DNA of 64,000 nucleotides from Latilactobacillus fuchuensis DSM 14340 = JCM 11249 (GCF_000615805.1 NZ_BAMJ01000003.1:25000-88999); one strand, 5' to 3'. Counted from the stretch's first letter, positions 7,681 to 16,612 are shown. Notes: a model not told the origin generated them from the sequence alone. Numbers and translations: made by a program.

Positions 7681-9063
7681 ATGCTTAAATTAATAGTGAA
7701 GTCATTTATCAAGCATTGGCAGATTTGGTTAGCCGTATTACCCCTTTTTATTGTTTCGGGATTCGTTTTTAGTACGATATTGACCATCTTGAATGCCATC
7801 AAACTGGTTGGGCCGAATACCTTAAGCGCCGAATTTGATTATGGCGTCTTTTTTGAAATGCCAATGTTTGTTGGAAGTCTGGTCATATTGCTACTAGCAA
7901 GGAACGCGATGAAACAATGTATTGATCTTTTTGATGAGACGAACGATATCTTAATGCTTTTGGGGATTTCACCACGTCAATTGAGCGTTATTATGACTGG
8001 ACAAATGTTATTGGTTGGGCTGCTGGGGGCACTGATTGGCAATCTCTTTGCTGTCAAAGGAGCGCAAGCTTTTATCAATATTCTACCAACGGTTGACCGA
8101 CACGCACTCGCGCAAATGCCCTTGCAATTTTCAGGGCAGGTGGTCTACGTGACCCTATTGCTACAAGCGATGCTGATTGCGATGACGTGTTTGCAGTATT
8201 GTTTTAAAAATTATCAACAACGAAAAGGGCGACTATCGGCTACTAATCAATTGGCCAAACAACGACACCCTGGCTTGTTTAGTGGTAGCGTCGCGCTTTT
8301 ATTCTGTCTAGTTGTAACGGTCATGCTGTATATCAAGGCAGTGCCTAATCCAACTGACGTTAAAGCCTATACGAGCAGTATGGCAAGTTCAATGAATCTA
8401 TTACTGCCGGTCTGGCTGGCGTTACTAAGCGGGATGAACTTTTTAATTCGACCCCTTTTTAAAGGAATCGTGAAGCGCATCGTTGATCTACCAAGTATCA
8501 CAAAACAGCCTATGTTGCGTTCAGCTTTTGATAATATGCAATACAATGTCGAAGGTTTAATTAAATTAAGTCGGCCCGTGATTGTCATTACGTTATTAGT
8601 CGGCAATTTTATTGCGTTATTTCTCAATACTAAATTATTGATTGATGGTCACAATAGCGCGGACTATCTCTATGATTTAATCTTTAATCTGTTGTTTGTA
8701 TTCGGTGCACCAATCATCATCAGTCTTGCTAACGTACTGACTTCGATTGGTTTGTTTAGATTAAAAACCAGAACAGAATCAGCCCAATATTTCTTTTCGG
8801 GTTGTCCGCCAAATTGGCTATTTAAATTAAAATTAATTGAAATCGGAACGGCGTCGTTGATTTCAGTTTTAATCACTTTGTTTGGGACATTTCTGTTTGC
8901 AATTCCGCTATTACGGGTAACGTATTTAGGGGGTGGCAATATTTTCAAAGCCAACTGGACTGTTAATTGTGCACTCACGTTCGGCGCATTCTTGCTCTTT
9001 TTTGGCTGTTTTATCCTAATCAACGGATTAGCGTTACGGACGACTAAAAAATACATTGAATGA
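7681..9063 (+). CDS. Large ABC transporter permease (FtsX-like)
   Basis: A 460-residue membrane protein. The start is ATG 7681, set by AGGAGG at 7670-7675; an in-frame ATG at 7657 lies upstream of that ribosome site. There are about eight membrane segments: one near the N-terminus (VLPLFIVSGFVFSTILTI), a first cluster (about residues 55-180), and a second cluster in the last 180 residues. The segment LMLLGISPRQLSVIM resembles the cytoplasmic coupling helix region of FtsX/MacB-type permeases. It is followed 38 bp later by a LolD/MacB-type ATPase, its likely partner. It is shorter than BceB (about 640 residues) and lacks that family's large external domain. Substrate unknown. Confidence 0.75.
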   Translation: MLKLIVKSFIKHWQIWLAVLPLFIVSGFVFSTILTILNAIKLVGPNTLSAEFDYGVFFEMPMFVGSLVILLLARNAMKQCIDLFDETNDILMLLGISPRQLSVIMTGQMLLVGLLGALIGNLFAVKGAQAFINILPTVDRHALAQMPLQFSGQVVYVTLLLQAMLIAMTCLQYCFKNYQQRKGRLSATNQLAKQRHPGLFSGSVALLFCLVVTVMLYIKAVPNPTDVKAYTSSMASSMNLLLPVWLALLSGMNFLIRPLFKGIVKRIVDLPSITKQPMLRSAFDNMQYNVEGLIKLSRPVIVITLLVGNFIALFLNTKLLIDGHNSADYLYDLIFNLLFVFGAPIIISLANVLTSIGLFRLKTRTESAQYFFSGCPPNWLFKLKLIEIGTASLISVLITLFGTFLFAIPLLRVTYLGGGNIFKANWTVNCALTFGAFLLFFGCFILINGLALRTTKKYIE

Positions 9064-9100
9064 ACCAAGTAAGCAAATTATTTAAAGGGAGCTGATCAGC

Positions 9101-9808
9101 ATGCATCAAAGTGTGATTTCAATGACGCATCTCAAAAAAGAAATCGAACTGGCTAAAAATAAACAATTGCTTGTACTTGACGACCTTTCTTTTGATGTTC
9201 AAAAGGGAGAGTTTATCTCAATTGTCGGACCATCGGGTTCTGGTAAAACGACATTACTCTATTGTATTTCAAGTTTATTACCACCAACGACTGGAACGGT
9301 CTTGATTAACGGTCAAAATCCATATGGTTGGAACGCGACAAAGCTAGCAACATTTCGGCGCAAAGAAATTGGGTTTATTTTTCAACATTTTCAGTTAATT
9401 CCCGCGTTAACGGCTTACGATAATCTGGTATTACCGGGAACGTTAAACGGCCACCGGATTAAACCGGCCACCGTCGCTGCTTTGACCAAGCGATTAGAAC
9501 TGAAGGCTGAGTTACACCAATCAATCGATGCCTTATCGGGTGGGGAACAACAAAAGGTGGCGATTGGCCGAACTATTTTAGCGGATCCCGATATTATCTT
9601 TTTAGATGAACCGACTAGCGCCTTAGACACGCATTCTCGGCTGTTGGTGATGACGCTCTTACAGGAATTAGTGACAACCGGGAAAACCATTGTGATGGTA
9701 ACGCACGATTTAACGTTGGCGAGTCAGTCTTCGCGGGCAATTGTGTTAAAGGATGGTCATATTCAAAAAATAGTAGAAGCGCCCACACTGGAGACGCTGA
9801 TTTTCTAA
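9101..9808 (+). CDS. ABC transporter ATP-binding protein, LolD/MacB/BceA type
   Basis: 235 residues with Walker A GPSGSGKT (43-50), the Q-loop FIFQHFQLIPALTAYDNL, signature LSGGEQQKVAIGR, Walker B IIFLDEPTSALD and switch histidine in VTHD. This is the pattern of the LolD/MacB/BceA family of mechanotransmission-type ATPases, which pair with FtsX-like permeases such as the preceding gene. It is the last gene before a bidirectional terminator, closing the ABC block. Confidence 0.9.
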   Translation: MHQSVISMTHLKKEIELAKNKQLLVLDDLSFDVQKGEFISIVGPSGSGKTTLLYCISSLLPPTTGTVLINGQNPYGWNATKLATFRRKEIGFIFQHFQLIPALTAYDNLVLPGTLNGHRIKPATVAALTKRLELKAELHQSIDALSGGEQQKVAIGRTILADPDIIFLDEPTSALDTHSRLLVMTLLQELVTTGKTIVMVTHDLTLASQSSRAIVLKDGHIQKIVEAPTLETLIF

Positions 9809-9886
9809 CTAACTAAAGAGTTTTTGATATAAGTCGCAATACGCTTCTTTATCGCGCACCAGAACTCATCAATTTCCGTTCAAATC

Positions 9887-9925
9887 AAAAAGTCGTCTAT
9901 CCTTAGTTCGGGATAGGCGACTTTT
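9887..9925. terminator. Bidirectional terminator between the ABC block and lplA
   Basis: AAAAGTCG(T)CTATCC and GGATAG(G)CGACTTTT arms give a stem flanked by A-run and T-run, serving both converging transcripts. The loop region and downstream flank recur at 60.9 kb. Confidence 0.85.
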
Positions 9926-9926
9926 C

Positions 9927-9948
9927 AACTTGATACTCAATTGATAAC
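9927..9948. repeat. 22-bp repeat next to terminator, copy 1
   Basis: AACTTGATACTCAATTGATAAC matches 60925-60946 at 20 of 22 positions, and both copies directly follow a terminator hairpin. Around copy 1, CAGAACTC at 9860-9867 and GAGTTCTG at 9950-9957 form an outer inverted repeat that could enclose the whole element. Confidence 0.6.
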
Positions 9949-9973
9949 CGAGTTCTGTTACAGCTTTTTTGAT

Positions 9974-10987
9974 TTATTGGGCTAATAATGTCACTAATTC
10001 GGCTTTGGGAATCCCCGTAAAATAGGGGGTGGTATCAATATCAGCCAAGGCTTCAGTTAAGTGTTGGCGATCATAAATTGTGCCTTGCAGTTGCTTAGCC
10101 AATTCATTCGCATCACCAGAACCGAAGAAATCGCCATAGAACTTCACGTTAGCGATTTTACCGTGTTCGATGAGTAAACGGGCATCAATCGTGCCAAAAT
10201 CGAAATGCTGGCGTTTTTGGACGGTTGAATTGGGTGATTTACCATAGACCCAATCCCAGTTACTGTAGACGTCGTTAAAGAGTTGCTCAATACCCGCTTG
10301 ATCAGCAGCGGTTAATTGATATTGGCGATCACTGATGGCGGCTAAATCGGTGGCGTGGAATAAGTTTAATAATAAAACATCCCGAAATTCTTCGGTCGTC
10401 ATATTTTGATACTGTGAATCAACGTGCGGTTTGAGATTTGTCACGCGTTGGCGAATTGACTTAATCCCTTTCGAAGCGATTTTATCCGCCGGCACGTTGA
10501 GCGCTTGGGTTAAGACGTCTAAATCGACATCCCACGAAAGCGTGCCGTGTGAGAACGTTTTGCCGTTCTTGGTGTACATCGCATTGCCGGAGAACTTCTT
10601 ACCCGCAACCAACATATCATTACGGCCGGAAACTTCTGCCGAAGTCGCGCCCATCTGGTGGAGCGCATCAACAATCGGTTGCGTGAAGGATTTAAAGTCG
10701 CCGAATTGTTCTGAATCGGCATCCACCACGAAACTAAAACAAAGGTTGCCTAAATCTTGATAAATGCCACCACCACCGGATAATCGGCGGGTAACGGTTA
10801 TATTGTGGTCTTCTACGTATTGTTGATTGATCTCTTCAAACGTATTTTGATTACGGCCCACGATGATGCAGGGCTTTTCAATATAAAAGAGCAACAAAGG
10901 TTCATCGAAATGTTTTTGATTCATTAAATATTGTTCAGTCGCCAAGTTACGACGAATATCATTAGATGGCATAACAACGTAATACAT
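9974..10987 (-). CDS. lplA: Lipoate-protein ligase A
   Basis: 337 residues that activate lipoate with ATP and attach it to the lipoyl domains of 2-oxoacid dehydrogenase complexes. Family motifs are RRLSGGGGIYQDLGNL (lipoyl-adenylate loop), the Gly-rich segment GKKFSGNAMY with the catalytic lysine, and SHGTL. The C-terminal accessory domain typical of LplA covers the last 90 residues. ATG at 10987 is chosen; an in-frame TTG three bases earlier (10990) is also possible because the ribosome site GGGAG fits both. Single gene on the minus strand with a terminator behind it. Confidence 0.9.
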   Translation of the reverse strand: MYYVVMPSNDIRRNLATEQYLMNQKHFDEPLLLFYIEKPCIIVGRNQNTFEEINQQYVEDHNITVTRRLSGGGGIYQDLGNLCFSFVVDADSEQFGDFKSFTQPIVDALHQMGATSAEVSGRNDMLVAGKKFSGNAMYTKNGKTFSHGTLSWDVDLDVLTQALNVPADKIASKGIKSIRQRVTNLKPHVDSQYQNMTTEEFRDVLLLNLFHATDLAAISDRQYQLTAADQAGIEQLFNDVYSNWDWVYGKSPNSTVQKRQHFDFGTIDARLLIEHGKIANVKFYGDFFGSGDANELAKQLQGTIYDRQHLTEALADIDTTPYFTGIPKAELVTLLAQ

Positions 10988-11052
10988 CAAACAGGACTCC
11001 CTTCATGATTAACACGCTTTCATTATACCTTAGTTGACGATAATAGGGGATT

Positions 11053-11087
11053 AAAAAAGACTGAAATTCACTTGGAATTTCAGTCTA
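11053..11087 (-). terminator. Terminator of the nrdHEF operon
   Basis: AGACTGAAATT / AATTTCAGTCT stem; on the minus strand it is followed by TTTTTT. It separates nrdF from lplA on the same strand. Confidence 0.85.
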
Positions 11088-11092
11088 GGTTA

Positions 11093-12058
11093 TTATTCGA
11101 AATGGTAGTCGCTATCACTCATGGCTTCAACATTACCCAGACGGTAACCATTACCGACTTGGGAGAAGAAATCATGGTTGGCGGTCGAAGTTGACATCCC
11201 GTTTAAAATTACGGGATTGACGTCTTCAGCGGTATCGGGGAAGAGCGCACCTTGTCCAAGGTTCATTAAGGCTTTGTTGGCGTTATAGCGGAGATAAGTT
11301 AGGACTTCTTCAGTCCAACCAGTGCCGTCGTAGACTTCGTGTGTATATTTTTCTTCGTTGGCGTAGAGGTCATACAATAAATCGTACATCCAATCTTTCA
11401 AACTATCCTGTTCAGCAGCTGGTAATTCGTTAAACCCTAATTGGAATTTATAACCGATATAAGTACCATGCACGGATTCATCCCGGATAATTAACTTGAT
11501 GATTTCAGCGACGTTGGCCAGTTTGTTATTACCTAAATAATAGAGTGGGGTGTAGAAACCAGAGTAGAATAAGAAGGTTTCTAAGAAGACACTGGCAATT
11601 TTTTGTTGAAGTGGCGTGCCGTTTTGGTAAATATCATTAATCTTATTAGCCTTATATTGGAGGTATTGATTCGAATTGGTCCATTCGAAAATTTCGTCAA
11701 TTTCGCTCGGCGTATTCAAAGTTGAGAAAATCGATGAATAACTTTTAGCGTGGACCGATTCCATGAATTGAATGTTATTGAGGACGGCTTCTTCGTGTTG
11801 GGTCCGGATGTTAGCGCGCAAGCTCGCCATCCCATCTTGTGATTGGAGGGTATCGAGTAAGGTTAAGCCACCAAAGACGTGGCCGACAATCCATTTTTCT
11901 TGATCGGATAGGTCACGCCAATCGTCTAAATCGTTGGATAACGGAATCCGGGTATCTAACCAAAATTGTTCGGTTAATTTTTCCCAAGTGGCTTTATCAA
12001 TTTGATCTTCAATTTGGTTCCAATTAATTGCAATGTAATTCTCTGAATTTACTGTCAT
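11093..12058 (-). CDS. nrdF: Class Ib ribonucleotide reductase, beta (radical) subunit
   Basis: 321 residues. The subunit carries the metal centre (Mn or Fe) and tyrosyl radical needed for reduction of ribonucleoside diphosphates. Visible ligand motifs are EAVLNNIQFMESVHAKSYS (Glu and His ligands) and IIRDESVHGTYIGYK (second Glu-x-x-His). The C-terminal peptide ends in YHFE, used to dock with NrdE. It follows nrdE by 51 bp. Length and motifs match class Ib NrdF. No nrdI gene is in the window, although NrdI is normally needed to load the manganese cofactor; it must lie elsewhere. Confidence 0.95.
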   Translation of the reverse strand: MTVNSENYIAINWNQIEDQIDKATWEKLTEQFWLDTRIPLSNDLDDWRDLSDQEKWIVGHVFGGLTLLDTLQSQDGMASLRANIRTQHEEAVLNNIQFMESVHAKSYSSIFSTLNTPSEIDEIFEWTNSNQYLQYKANKINDIYQNGTPLQQKIASVFLETFLFYSGFYTPLYYLGNNKLANVAEIIKLIIRDESVHGTYIGYKFQLGFNELPAAEQDSLKDWMYDLLYDLYANEEKYTHEVYDGTGWTEEVLTYLRYNANKALMNLGQGALFPDTAEDVNPVILNGMSTSTANHDFFSQVGNGYRLGNVEAMSDSDYHFE

Positions 12059-12109
12059 TTCAATTGACTCCTTTTAGTATGTATCCGGGGCAAATTGCCC
12101 CTTGACTGA

Positions 12110-14281
12110 CTAGATGGTACAGCTTTCACAAGCGTTCGCGCCAACTTCATTTTCATCATCAGTGTATGTCCGGATGTAGTAAATTGATTTAATGCCTTTG
12201 TGATGTGCATAGTTTCTTAAGATGTTTAAATCACGGGTCGTCATCTTATCCGTACGGCCATCTTTCCATTCGTATAAACCAGCTGGAATCGTTGAACGCA
12301 TGAAGAGGGTCATACTCATGCCTTGATCGACGTGCTTTTGAGCAGCGGCGTAGATATCAATCACTTTACGCATATCGATGTCGTAGGCTGATTCATAAAA
12401 CGGCATCGTTTCGTTTGAAAGACCAGGAGCTGGATAGTAAATCGTCCCAATTTTCTTTTCTTGGCGGTCTTCAACGCGGTTGACAATTGGTTGGAGGCTA
12501 GCAGAGGTATCGTTAATGTATGAAATTGAACCATTTGGTGCAACGGCTAAACGGTTTTGATGGTATAAACCGTCCGCCATAATGGCATCGCGTAAAGCTA
12601 TCCAATCCGCTTTAGTGGGGATGAAGATGCCTTCAAAGAGGGTTTTAACTTGTGTTGATTGTGGGGCCCAGTCTTCATTCAGGTATTGGTCGAAATAAGT
12701 GCCATCAGCATATTTGCTCTTATCAAAGTTGGCAAAGGTTTCATGGCGTTCTTTCGCAATCTTATTCGAAGCCACGAGGGTCCAATAGTTGAGTAACATG
12801 AAATAATTGCTGGTAAAGTCGATTGATTCAGGTGAGCCGTACAACATTTGGTGAGTCGCAAAATAGGTATGCAAGCCCATACCACCCAAACCGATGGTGT
12901 GAGCGAGTTCGTTACCATGCGCCACTGAAGGCACCACATCGATATCCGAATGATCCGTGACGTAAGTCAAGGCGCGGACCATGGCTTCGATTGAATGCCC
13001 AAAATCAGGTGACGTCATCATATTGGGGATGTTCGTCGAACCTAAGTTACAGCTAATATCAGTCCCTAAGACGTCATATTCTTGACGGTTATTGATTTGT
13101 GAAGGGGTTTGAACTTGTAAGACTTCTGAACAGAGGTTACTCATGATGATTTTACCATCAATTGGATTGGCTTTATTGGCCGTATCAATATTGACGATGT
13201 ACGGATAACCGGATTCTTGTTGTAATTTACTGATTTCATTTTCTAAATCACGGGCTTTAATCTTCGTTTTCTTAATTTGATCGTTAGCGACTAAATTATC
13301 GTATTCTTTGGTGATGTCGACGTATGAATAAGGGACACCGTATTCTTTCTCAACACCGTAAGGGCTGAAAAGATACATATCGGCATCGTTGGCAACCAGT
13401 TCGTAATACTTATCCGGCACGATTAAACCGAGTGACAGGGTCTTTAACCGGTACTTCTCATCCGCATTTTCCTTCTTAGCCCCCAAAAAGGCAATGACAT
13501 CGGGATGGAAGGCGTTTAAATAAACGACACCGGCCCCTTGACGTTGGCCGAGTTGGTTAGAATATGAGAATGAATCCTCCAATAATTTCATGACCGGTAA
13601 GACACCACTAGCAGCGCCATCAATCCCTTTAATCGGATCACCAGCACCACGTAAGTTAGACAGGCTAATCCCAACGCCGCCACCAATTCGGGATAATTCG
13701 AGTGCGGAATTAATCGTCCGGCCGATGGAGTTCATATCATCGGTTGTTTGGAGTAAGAAACACGAAACCAATTCGCCCCGGCGTGAACGGCCGGCGTTTA
13801 AGAAGCTAGGGGTGGCCGGTTGGTAACGTTGATGCACCATTTCGTCTGCTAGATTCATGGCTAAAGTTTCATCGCCATCTGCGAAATACAAAGCGTTGAC
13901 GAAAATCCGGTCTTTAAAATCTTCTAAATAGAAACCATTATCGTTTGTTTTCAAAGCATATTGTGCGTAAAATTTATAGGCAGCCATGAAAGATTTGAAA
14001 TGGAAGTCTTGGTCAATCAAATACTGATTAAGTTGTTCCATAAAAGTGATTGAATAAGCTTTAAGAAAATCAGCTTCATAATAGTTTTCAGTCACTAAAT
14101 AATCTAGACGATCTTGAAGGGACTTAAAAGTCACCATATTAGGTTGCACATTTTGTTCTAGAAAAGCATCGAGCGCTTCTTGATCCTTATGTAACGGAAT
14201 TTGACCGTCAACCGGAATATTAATTTGATTATTGAGTTCATAATAGGTGACATCTTCAGTACGGATTTCTTTTAAAGACAT
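12110..14281 (-). CDS. nrdE: Class Ib ribonucleotide reductase, alpha (catalytic) subunit
   Basis: 723 residues, usual for NrdE. Motifs include PATPSFLNAGRSRRGELVSC (substrate site, first redox cysteine), NLCSEVLQ (thiyl-radical and Glu catalytic site), and the C-terminal redox tail ACESCTI with the CxxC pair. It lacks the N-terminal ATP-cone that allosterically controls class Ia enzymes, as expected for class Ib. It converts NDPs to dNDPs with electrons delivered by NrdH. It lies 92 bp behind nrdH, and that gap contains a terminator-like hairpin. Confidence 0.96.
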   Translation of the reverse strand: MSLKEIRTEDVTYYELNNQINIPVDGQIPLHKDQEALDAFLEQNVQPNMVTFKSLQDRLDYLVTENYYEADFLKAYSITFMEQLNQYLIDQDFHFKSFMAAYKFYAQYALKTNDNGFYLEDFKDRIFVNALYFADGDETLAMNLADEMVHQRYQPATPSFLNAGRSRRGELVSCFLLQTTDDMNSIGRTINSALELSRIGGGVGISLSNLRGAGDPIKGIDGAASGVLPVMKLLEDSFSYSNQLGQRQGAGVVYLNAFHPDVIAFLGAKKENADEKYRLKTLSLGLIVPDKYYELVANDADMYLFSPYGVEKEYGVPYSYVDITKEYDNLVANDQIKKTKIKARDLENEISKLQQESGYPYIVNIDTANKANPIDGKIIMSNLCSEVLQVQTPSQINNRQEYDVLGTDISCNLGSTNIPNMMTSPDFGHSIEAMVRALTYVTDHSDIDVVPSVAHGNELAHTIGLGGMGLHTYFATHQMLYGSPESIDFTSNYFMLLNYWTLVASNKIAKERHETFANFDKSKYADGTYFDQYLNEDWAPQSTQVKTLFEGIFIPTKADWIALRDAIMADGLYHQNRLAVAPNGSISYINDTSASLQPIVNRVEDRQEKKIGTIYYPAPGLSNETMPFYESAYDIDMRKVIDIYAAAQKHVDQGMSMTLFMRSTIPAGLYEWKDGRTDKMTTRDLNILRNYAHHKGIKSIYYIRTYTDDENEVGANACESCTI

Positions 14282-14313
14282 TGTTAAGCACCACTTTCTG
14301 CAAAATTAAGGTT

Positions 14314-14353
14314 TAAAAAAAGGGAAAGACTAACTCTAGGGACGAGTTAGTCT
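14314..14353 (-). terminator. Terminator-like hairpin between nrdH and nrdE
   Basis: AGACTAACTC (14327-14336) and GAGTTAGTCT (14344-14353) form a perfect 10-bp stem with a 7-base loop. On the minus strand it is followed by TTTCCC and a T-run. It probably lets only part of transcription from the nrdH promoter continue into nrdEF. Confidence 0.7.
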
Positions 14354-14373
14354 AACAAAAAATAAAGCGCCTA

Positions 14374-14610
14374 TTAGATGGCTAATTTTTGTAATTCAGC
14401 GGGTCTGAAACCAGAAAAGCTATCAATCCCATCAGCTTCTAATACGGGAACGGCTTGAAAACCGTTTTCGCGTAAGTAATCAATATATTGAGGGTCGTCG
14501 TTAATGTTATGTTCAACGAAAGTGACATCGTGTGTCTCCAAAAAGTGTTTCGTCATCCGACATTGGGGACAACCGTTCTTAGTGTATAATGTAATGTTTG
14601 CCATGATCAT
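14374..14610 (-). CDS. nrdH: Glutaredoxin-like protein NrdH
   Basis: A 76-78 residue thioredoxin-fold protein with the redox motif CPQC (residues 12-15 counted from MANITLY) and the cis-proline loop FQAVPVLE. NrdH delivers electrons to NrdE and is itself reduced by thioredoxin reductase. Two in-frame ATGs (14610, 14604) are available; homologues usually begin at the second (MANITLY), while the AAGGGAG site is 4 bases from the first. It is the first gene of nrdHEF. Confidence 0.92.
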   Translation of the reverse strand: MIMANITLYTKNGCPQCRMTKHFLETHDVTFVEHNINDDPQYIDYLRENGFQAVPVLEADGIDSFSGFRPAELQKLAI

Positions 14611-14643
14611 TTAACTCCCTTGAAGAATCTAATTAATAAAATT

Positions 14644-14672
14644 AGTATACCGTTTCGAAAATGAAGTTGCAA
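14644..14672 (-). promoter_or_regulatory. Promoter of the nrdHEF operon
   Basis: On the minus strand, -35 TTGCAA (14667-14672) and -10 TATACT (14644-14649) are 17 bp apart, with a short leader to nrdH. Confidence 0.75.
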
Positions 14673-14679
14673 TGATTTA

Positions 14680-14695
14680 ATGCTAGATGTTGTGT
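14680..14695 (-). promoter_or_regulatory. Candidate NrdR box
   Basis: On the minus strand the 16-mer ACACAACATCTAGCAT lies 7 bp upstream of the -35 box. It resembles the NrdR repressor site (family consensus close to ACACWATATATWGTGT). NrdR boxes normally occur as a pair about 31 bp apart; I cannot see a convincing second one, so support is partial. Confidence 0.45.
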
Positions 14696-14702
14696 TTAAA
14701 TG

Positions 14703-14731
14703 AAAAACAGCCCCTATAACTAGGGGCTGTT
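14703..14731 (-). terminator. Terminator of the cardiolipin synthase gene
   Basis: AACAGCCCC / GGGGCTGTT stem with a TATAACTA loop; on the minus strand it is followed by TTTTCATTT. The gap between it and the synthase stop codon (14732-14925) holds no gene; I see only a GGGTTAA/TTAACCC inverted repeat (about 14816-14844) and two GACAACTTAA copies (14882, 14896). Confidence 0.8.
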
Positions 14732-14925
14732 GCCGAATGATTAATTGAATCACACGTGAACTGTTCACTTATAAAGTTAACCATAATCACTACTAAAGTC
14801 AATGGCTATTTTGTGGGTTAAACGCATAACAATTCATTAACCCGCGTGGGACTAACGTTTGATTTTAAATAAAAAATGTTGGACAACTTAATGACTGACA
14901 ACTTAAATAGTTTTACCCGAACGTT

Positions 14926-16383
14926 TTATAAAATGGGGGAGAGTAATCGTGAAAATTTCTGTTTAAAACGAATCCATTTAGATTGTTGGGCGATAATCTC
15001 ATCGGTTAGCAATTGCGCGTGTTGCATATCAGCTTTGTATATCGTTTCGAGTTGCGCGGCGACTTTCGGATCGTAAATAAAGGCGTTGGCTTCAAAATTG
15101 AGTTTAAAGCTCCGAATATCCATGTTGGCCGAACCAATCGTACTGATATGACCGTCCATCACAACCGTTTTAGCGTGCAAAAAACCATTTTGATAACTAT
15201 AGATTTTAACCCCAGTTGCGTGTAACAGTTGACTATAATATTGCGTTGCGCGGTAGATGAACGGATGATCTGGCATATTCGGAACCATGATCCGCACGTC
15301 GACACCAGACATCGCAGCCGTCGTTAGCGCATCAATGATACTATCATCTGGAACCAAATAAGGCGTTTGAATCCAAAGACGTTTTTTAGCGGTACTAATC
15401 ATTTTCAAATAGCCGAGTTTAATTTGTTCGTCAAGTTTATCCGGCCCACTGGAAACAATTTGCATCGCAGCCGACCCCCGTTTAGAGGCAACTTCTTTTG
15501 GAAATAGATCATTAGAATAGGGGAGTTGCACGTTAGATTCAACACTCGCGTTCCAGTCCATTAAAAAACGAACCTGTAACGCTAATACGGCATTCCCCGT
15601 GACCCGCATATGCGTATCGCGCCAATTACCAAATTTATGACTGCGACCCAGATATTGATCACCGACGTTAAAACCACCGATGTAACCAATATTACTATCG
15701 ACGACCACCACTTTACGATGATCGCGGAAATTTAGCCGAAAATCGGTGATTGAATGTTTAGAACTGAAGAAGGTGTGGGCGTGACCGCCAGCTTCTTCGA
15801 GCGGGCGCCACCATTTCTGGCTTGCGCCTTGAGAACCCCAAGCATCGTATAAGACGTTAACGGTGACGCCGGCGTTTGCTTTTTCAACTAACAATTTTTG
15901 TAAGTCATTGCCGATTTGATCGTTGTAGATGGTGTAATATTCGATATGGATACTTTTTTGAGCTTGGCGAATATCGTTGAATAGGGCCGCGAATTTTTCT
16001 TGGCCCTCCGTGTACAACGTCACGTGGTTGTCCTTTAAGACGGGGGCGTTATTAATATTTAAAAATAAATTGACCATTTCTGTTGCTTCACTCGAAAGCA
16101 TCTTTTTAGGCAATAATTCATTTTTACGATTTTCTTGACGTTGAATATCAACCAACGCCAAAATCCCATCGTTAATCTGAGACTGACTTTGGAAAATCTT
16201 TTTACGCGATAACCCACGACCGGTGAAGAGGTATAAAATAAAGCCGCCGACCGGTAATAACATCAAGACTAATAACCAAGCCCACGTTGCGGCGATGTCC
16301 CGTGGCTGCCGTAAAACGGTAATAATGGCGAGGACTGCATTGATAAAAATAATTAAAGTTGTTATTTCTGCTAATAATGCCAA
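14926..16383 (-). CDS. cls: Cardiolipin synthase (phospholipase D superfamily)
   Basis: 485 residues that join two phosphatidylglycerol molecules into cardiolipin and glycerol at the membrane. Two N-terminal membrane helices (about 5-22 and 32-53) are followed by two PLD catalytic motifs: H222-x-K224-x4-D229 (HRKVVVVD) and H403-x-K405-x4-D410 (HAKTVVMD). Length and layout match bacterial Cls. It is transcribed alone on the minus strand, divergent from ebsA. Confidence 0.94.
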   Translation of the reverse strand: MALLAEITTLIIFINAVLAIITVLRQPRDIAATWAWLLVLMLLPVGGFILYLFTGRGLSRKKIFQSQSQINDGILALVDIQRQENRKNELLPKKMLSSEATEMVNLFLNINNAPVLKDNHVTLYTEGQEKFAALFNDIRQAQKSIHIEYYTIYNDQIGNDLQKLLVEKANAGVTVNVLYDAWGSQGASQKWWRPLEEAGGHAHTFFSSKHSITDFRLNFRDHRKVVVVDSNIGYIGGFNVGDQYLGRSHKFGNWRDTHMRVTGNAVLALQVRFLMDWNASVESNVQLPYSNDLFPKEVASKRGSAAMQIVSSGPDKLDEQIKLGYLKMISTAKKRLWIQTPYLVPDDSIIDALTTAAMSGVDVRIMVPNMPDHPFIYRATQYYSQLLHATGVKIYSYQNGFLHAKTVVMDGHISTIGSANMDIRSFKLNFEANAFIYDPKVAAQLETIYKADMQHAQLLTDEIIAQQSKWIRFKQKFSRLLSPIL

Positions 16384-16560
16384 ATGATCACTCCTAAAAT
16401 TCGATTAAGCTTCTTGAGTAGTTTACTAAATATGTCGCCAAAAGGCTATTACTTAGGTTAATGGTGGTAGTTGATTGTTAAATGGGACTAAGCGGCAATT
16501 GATTCGATGGGAGGGTCCTGCGTTAAAGTTTAATCATTCTTAAAGAATTGCGCCAATCCA

Positions 16561-16590
16561 CTGACAAGTCAGTAATGATAATGGTACTAT
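16561..16590 (+). promoter_or_regulatory. Promoter of ebsA
   Basis: CTGACA (16561-16566) and TACTAT (16585-16590) are 18 bp apart, with TG just before the -10 (extended -10). The rest of the gap between cls and ebsA (16384-16560) shows nothing else I can support. Confidence 0.55.
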
Positions 16591-16612
16591 TAAAACACTA
16601 AGGAGTGTGCTC

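Noticed and set aside
8670..9068. 132-codon minus-strand frame inside the large permease gene
   Set aside because: It is antisense to a convincing membrane protein, lacks a ribosome site and has no recognisable domain.
5186..9808. Calling the ABC genes a bacteriocin immunity operon (lanFEG)
   Set aside because: Family resemblance only; there is no precursor peptide, modification or sensor gene, so the gene names are not justified.
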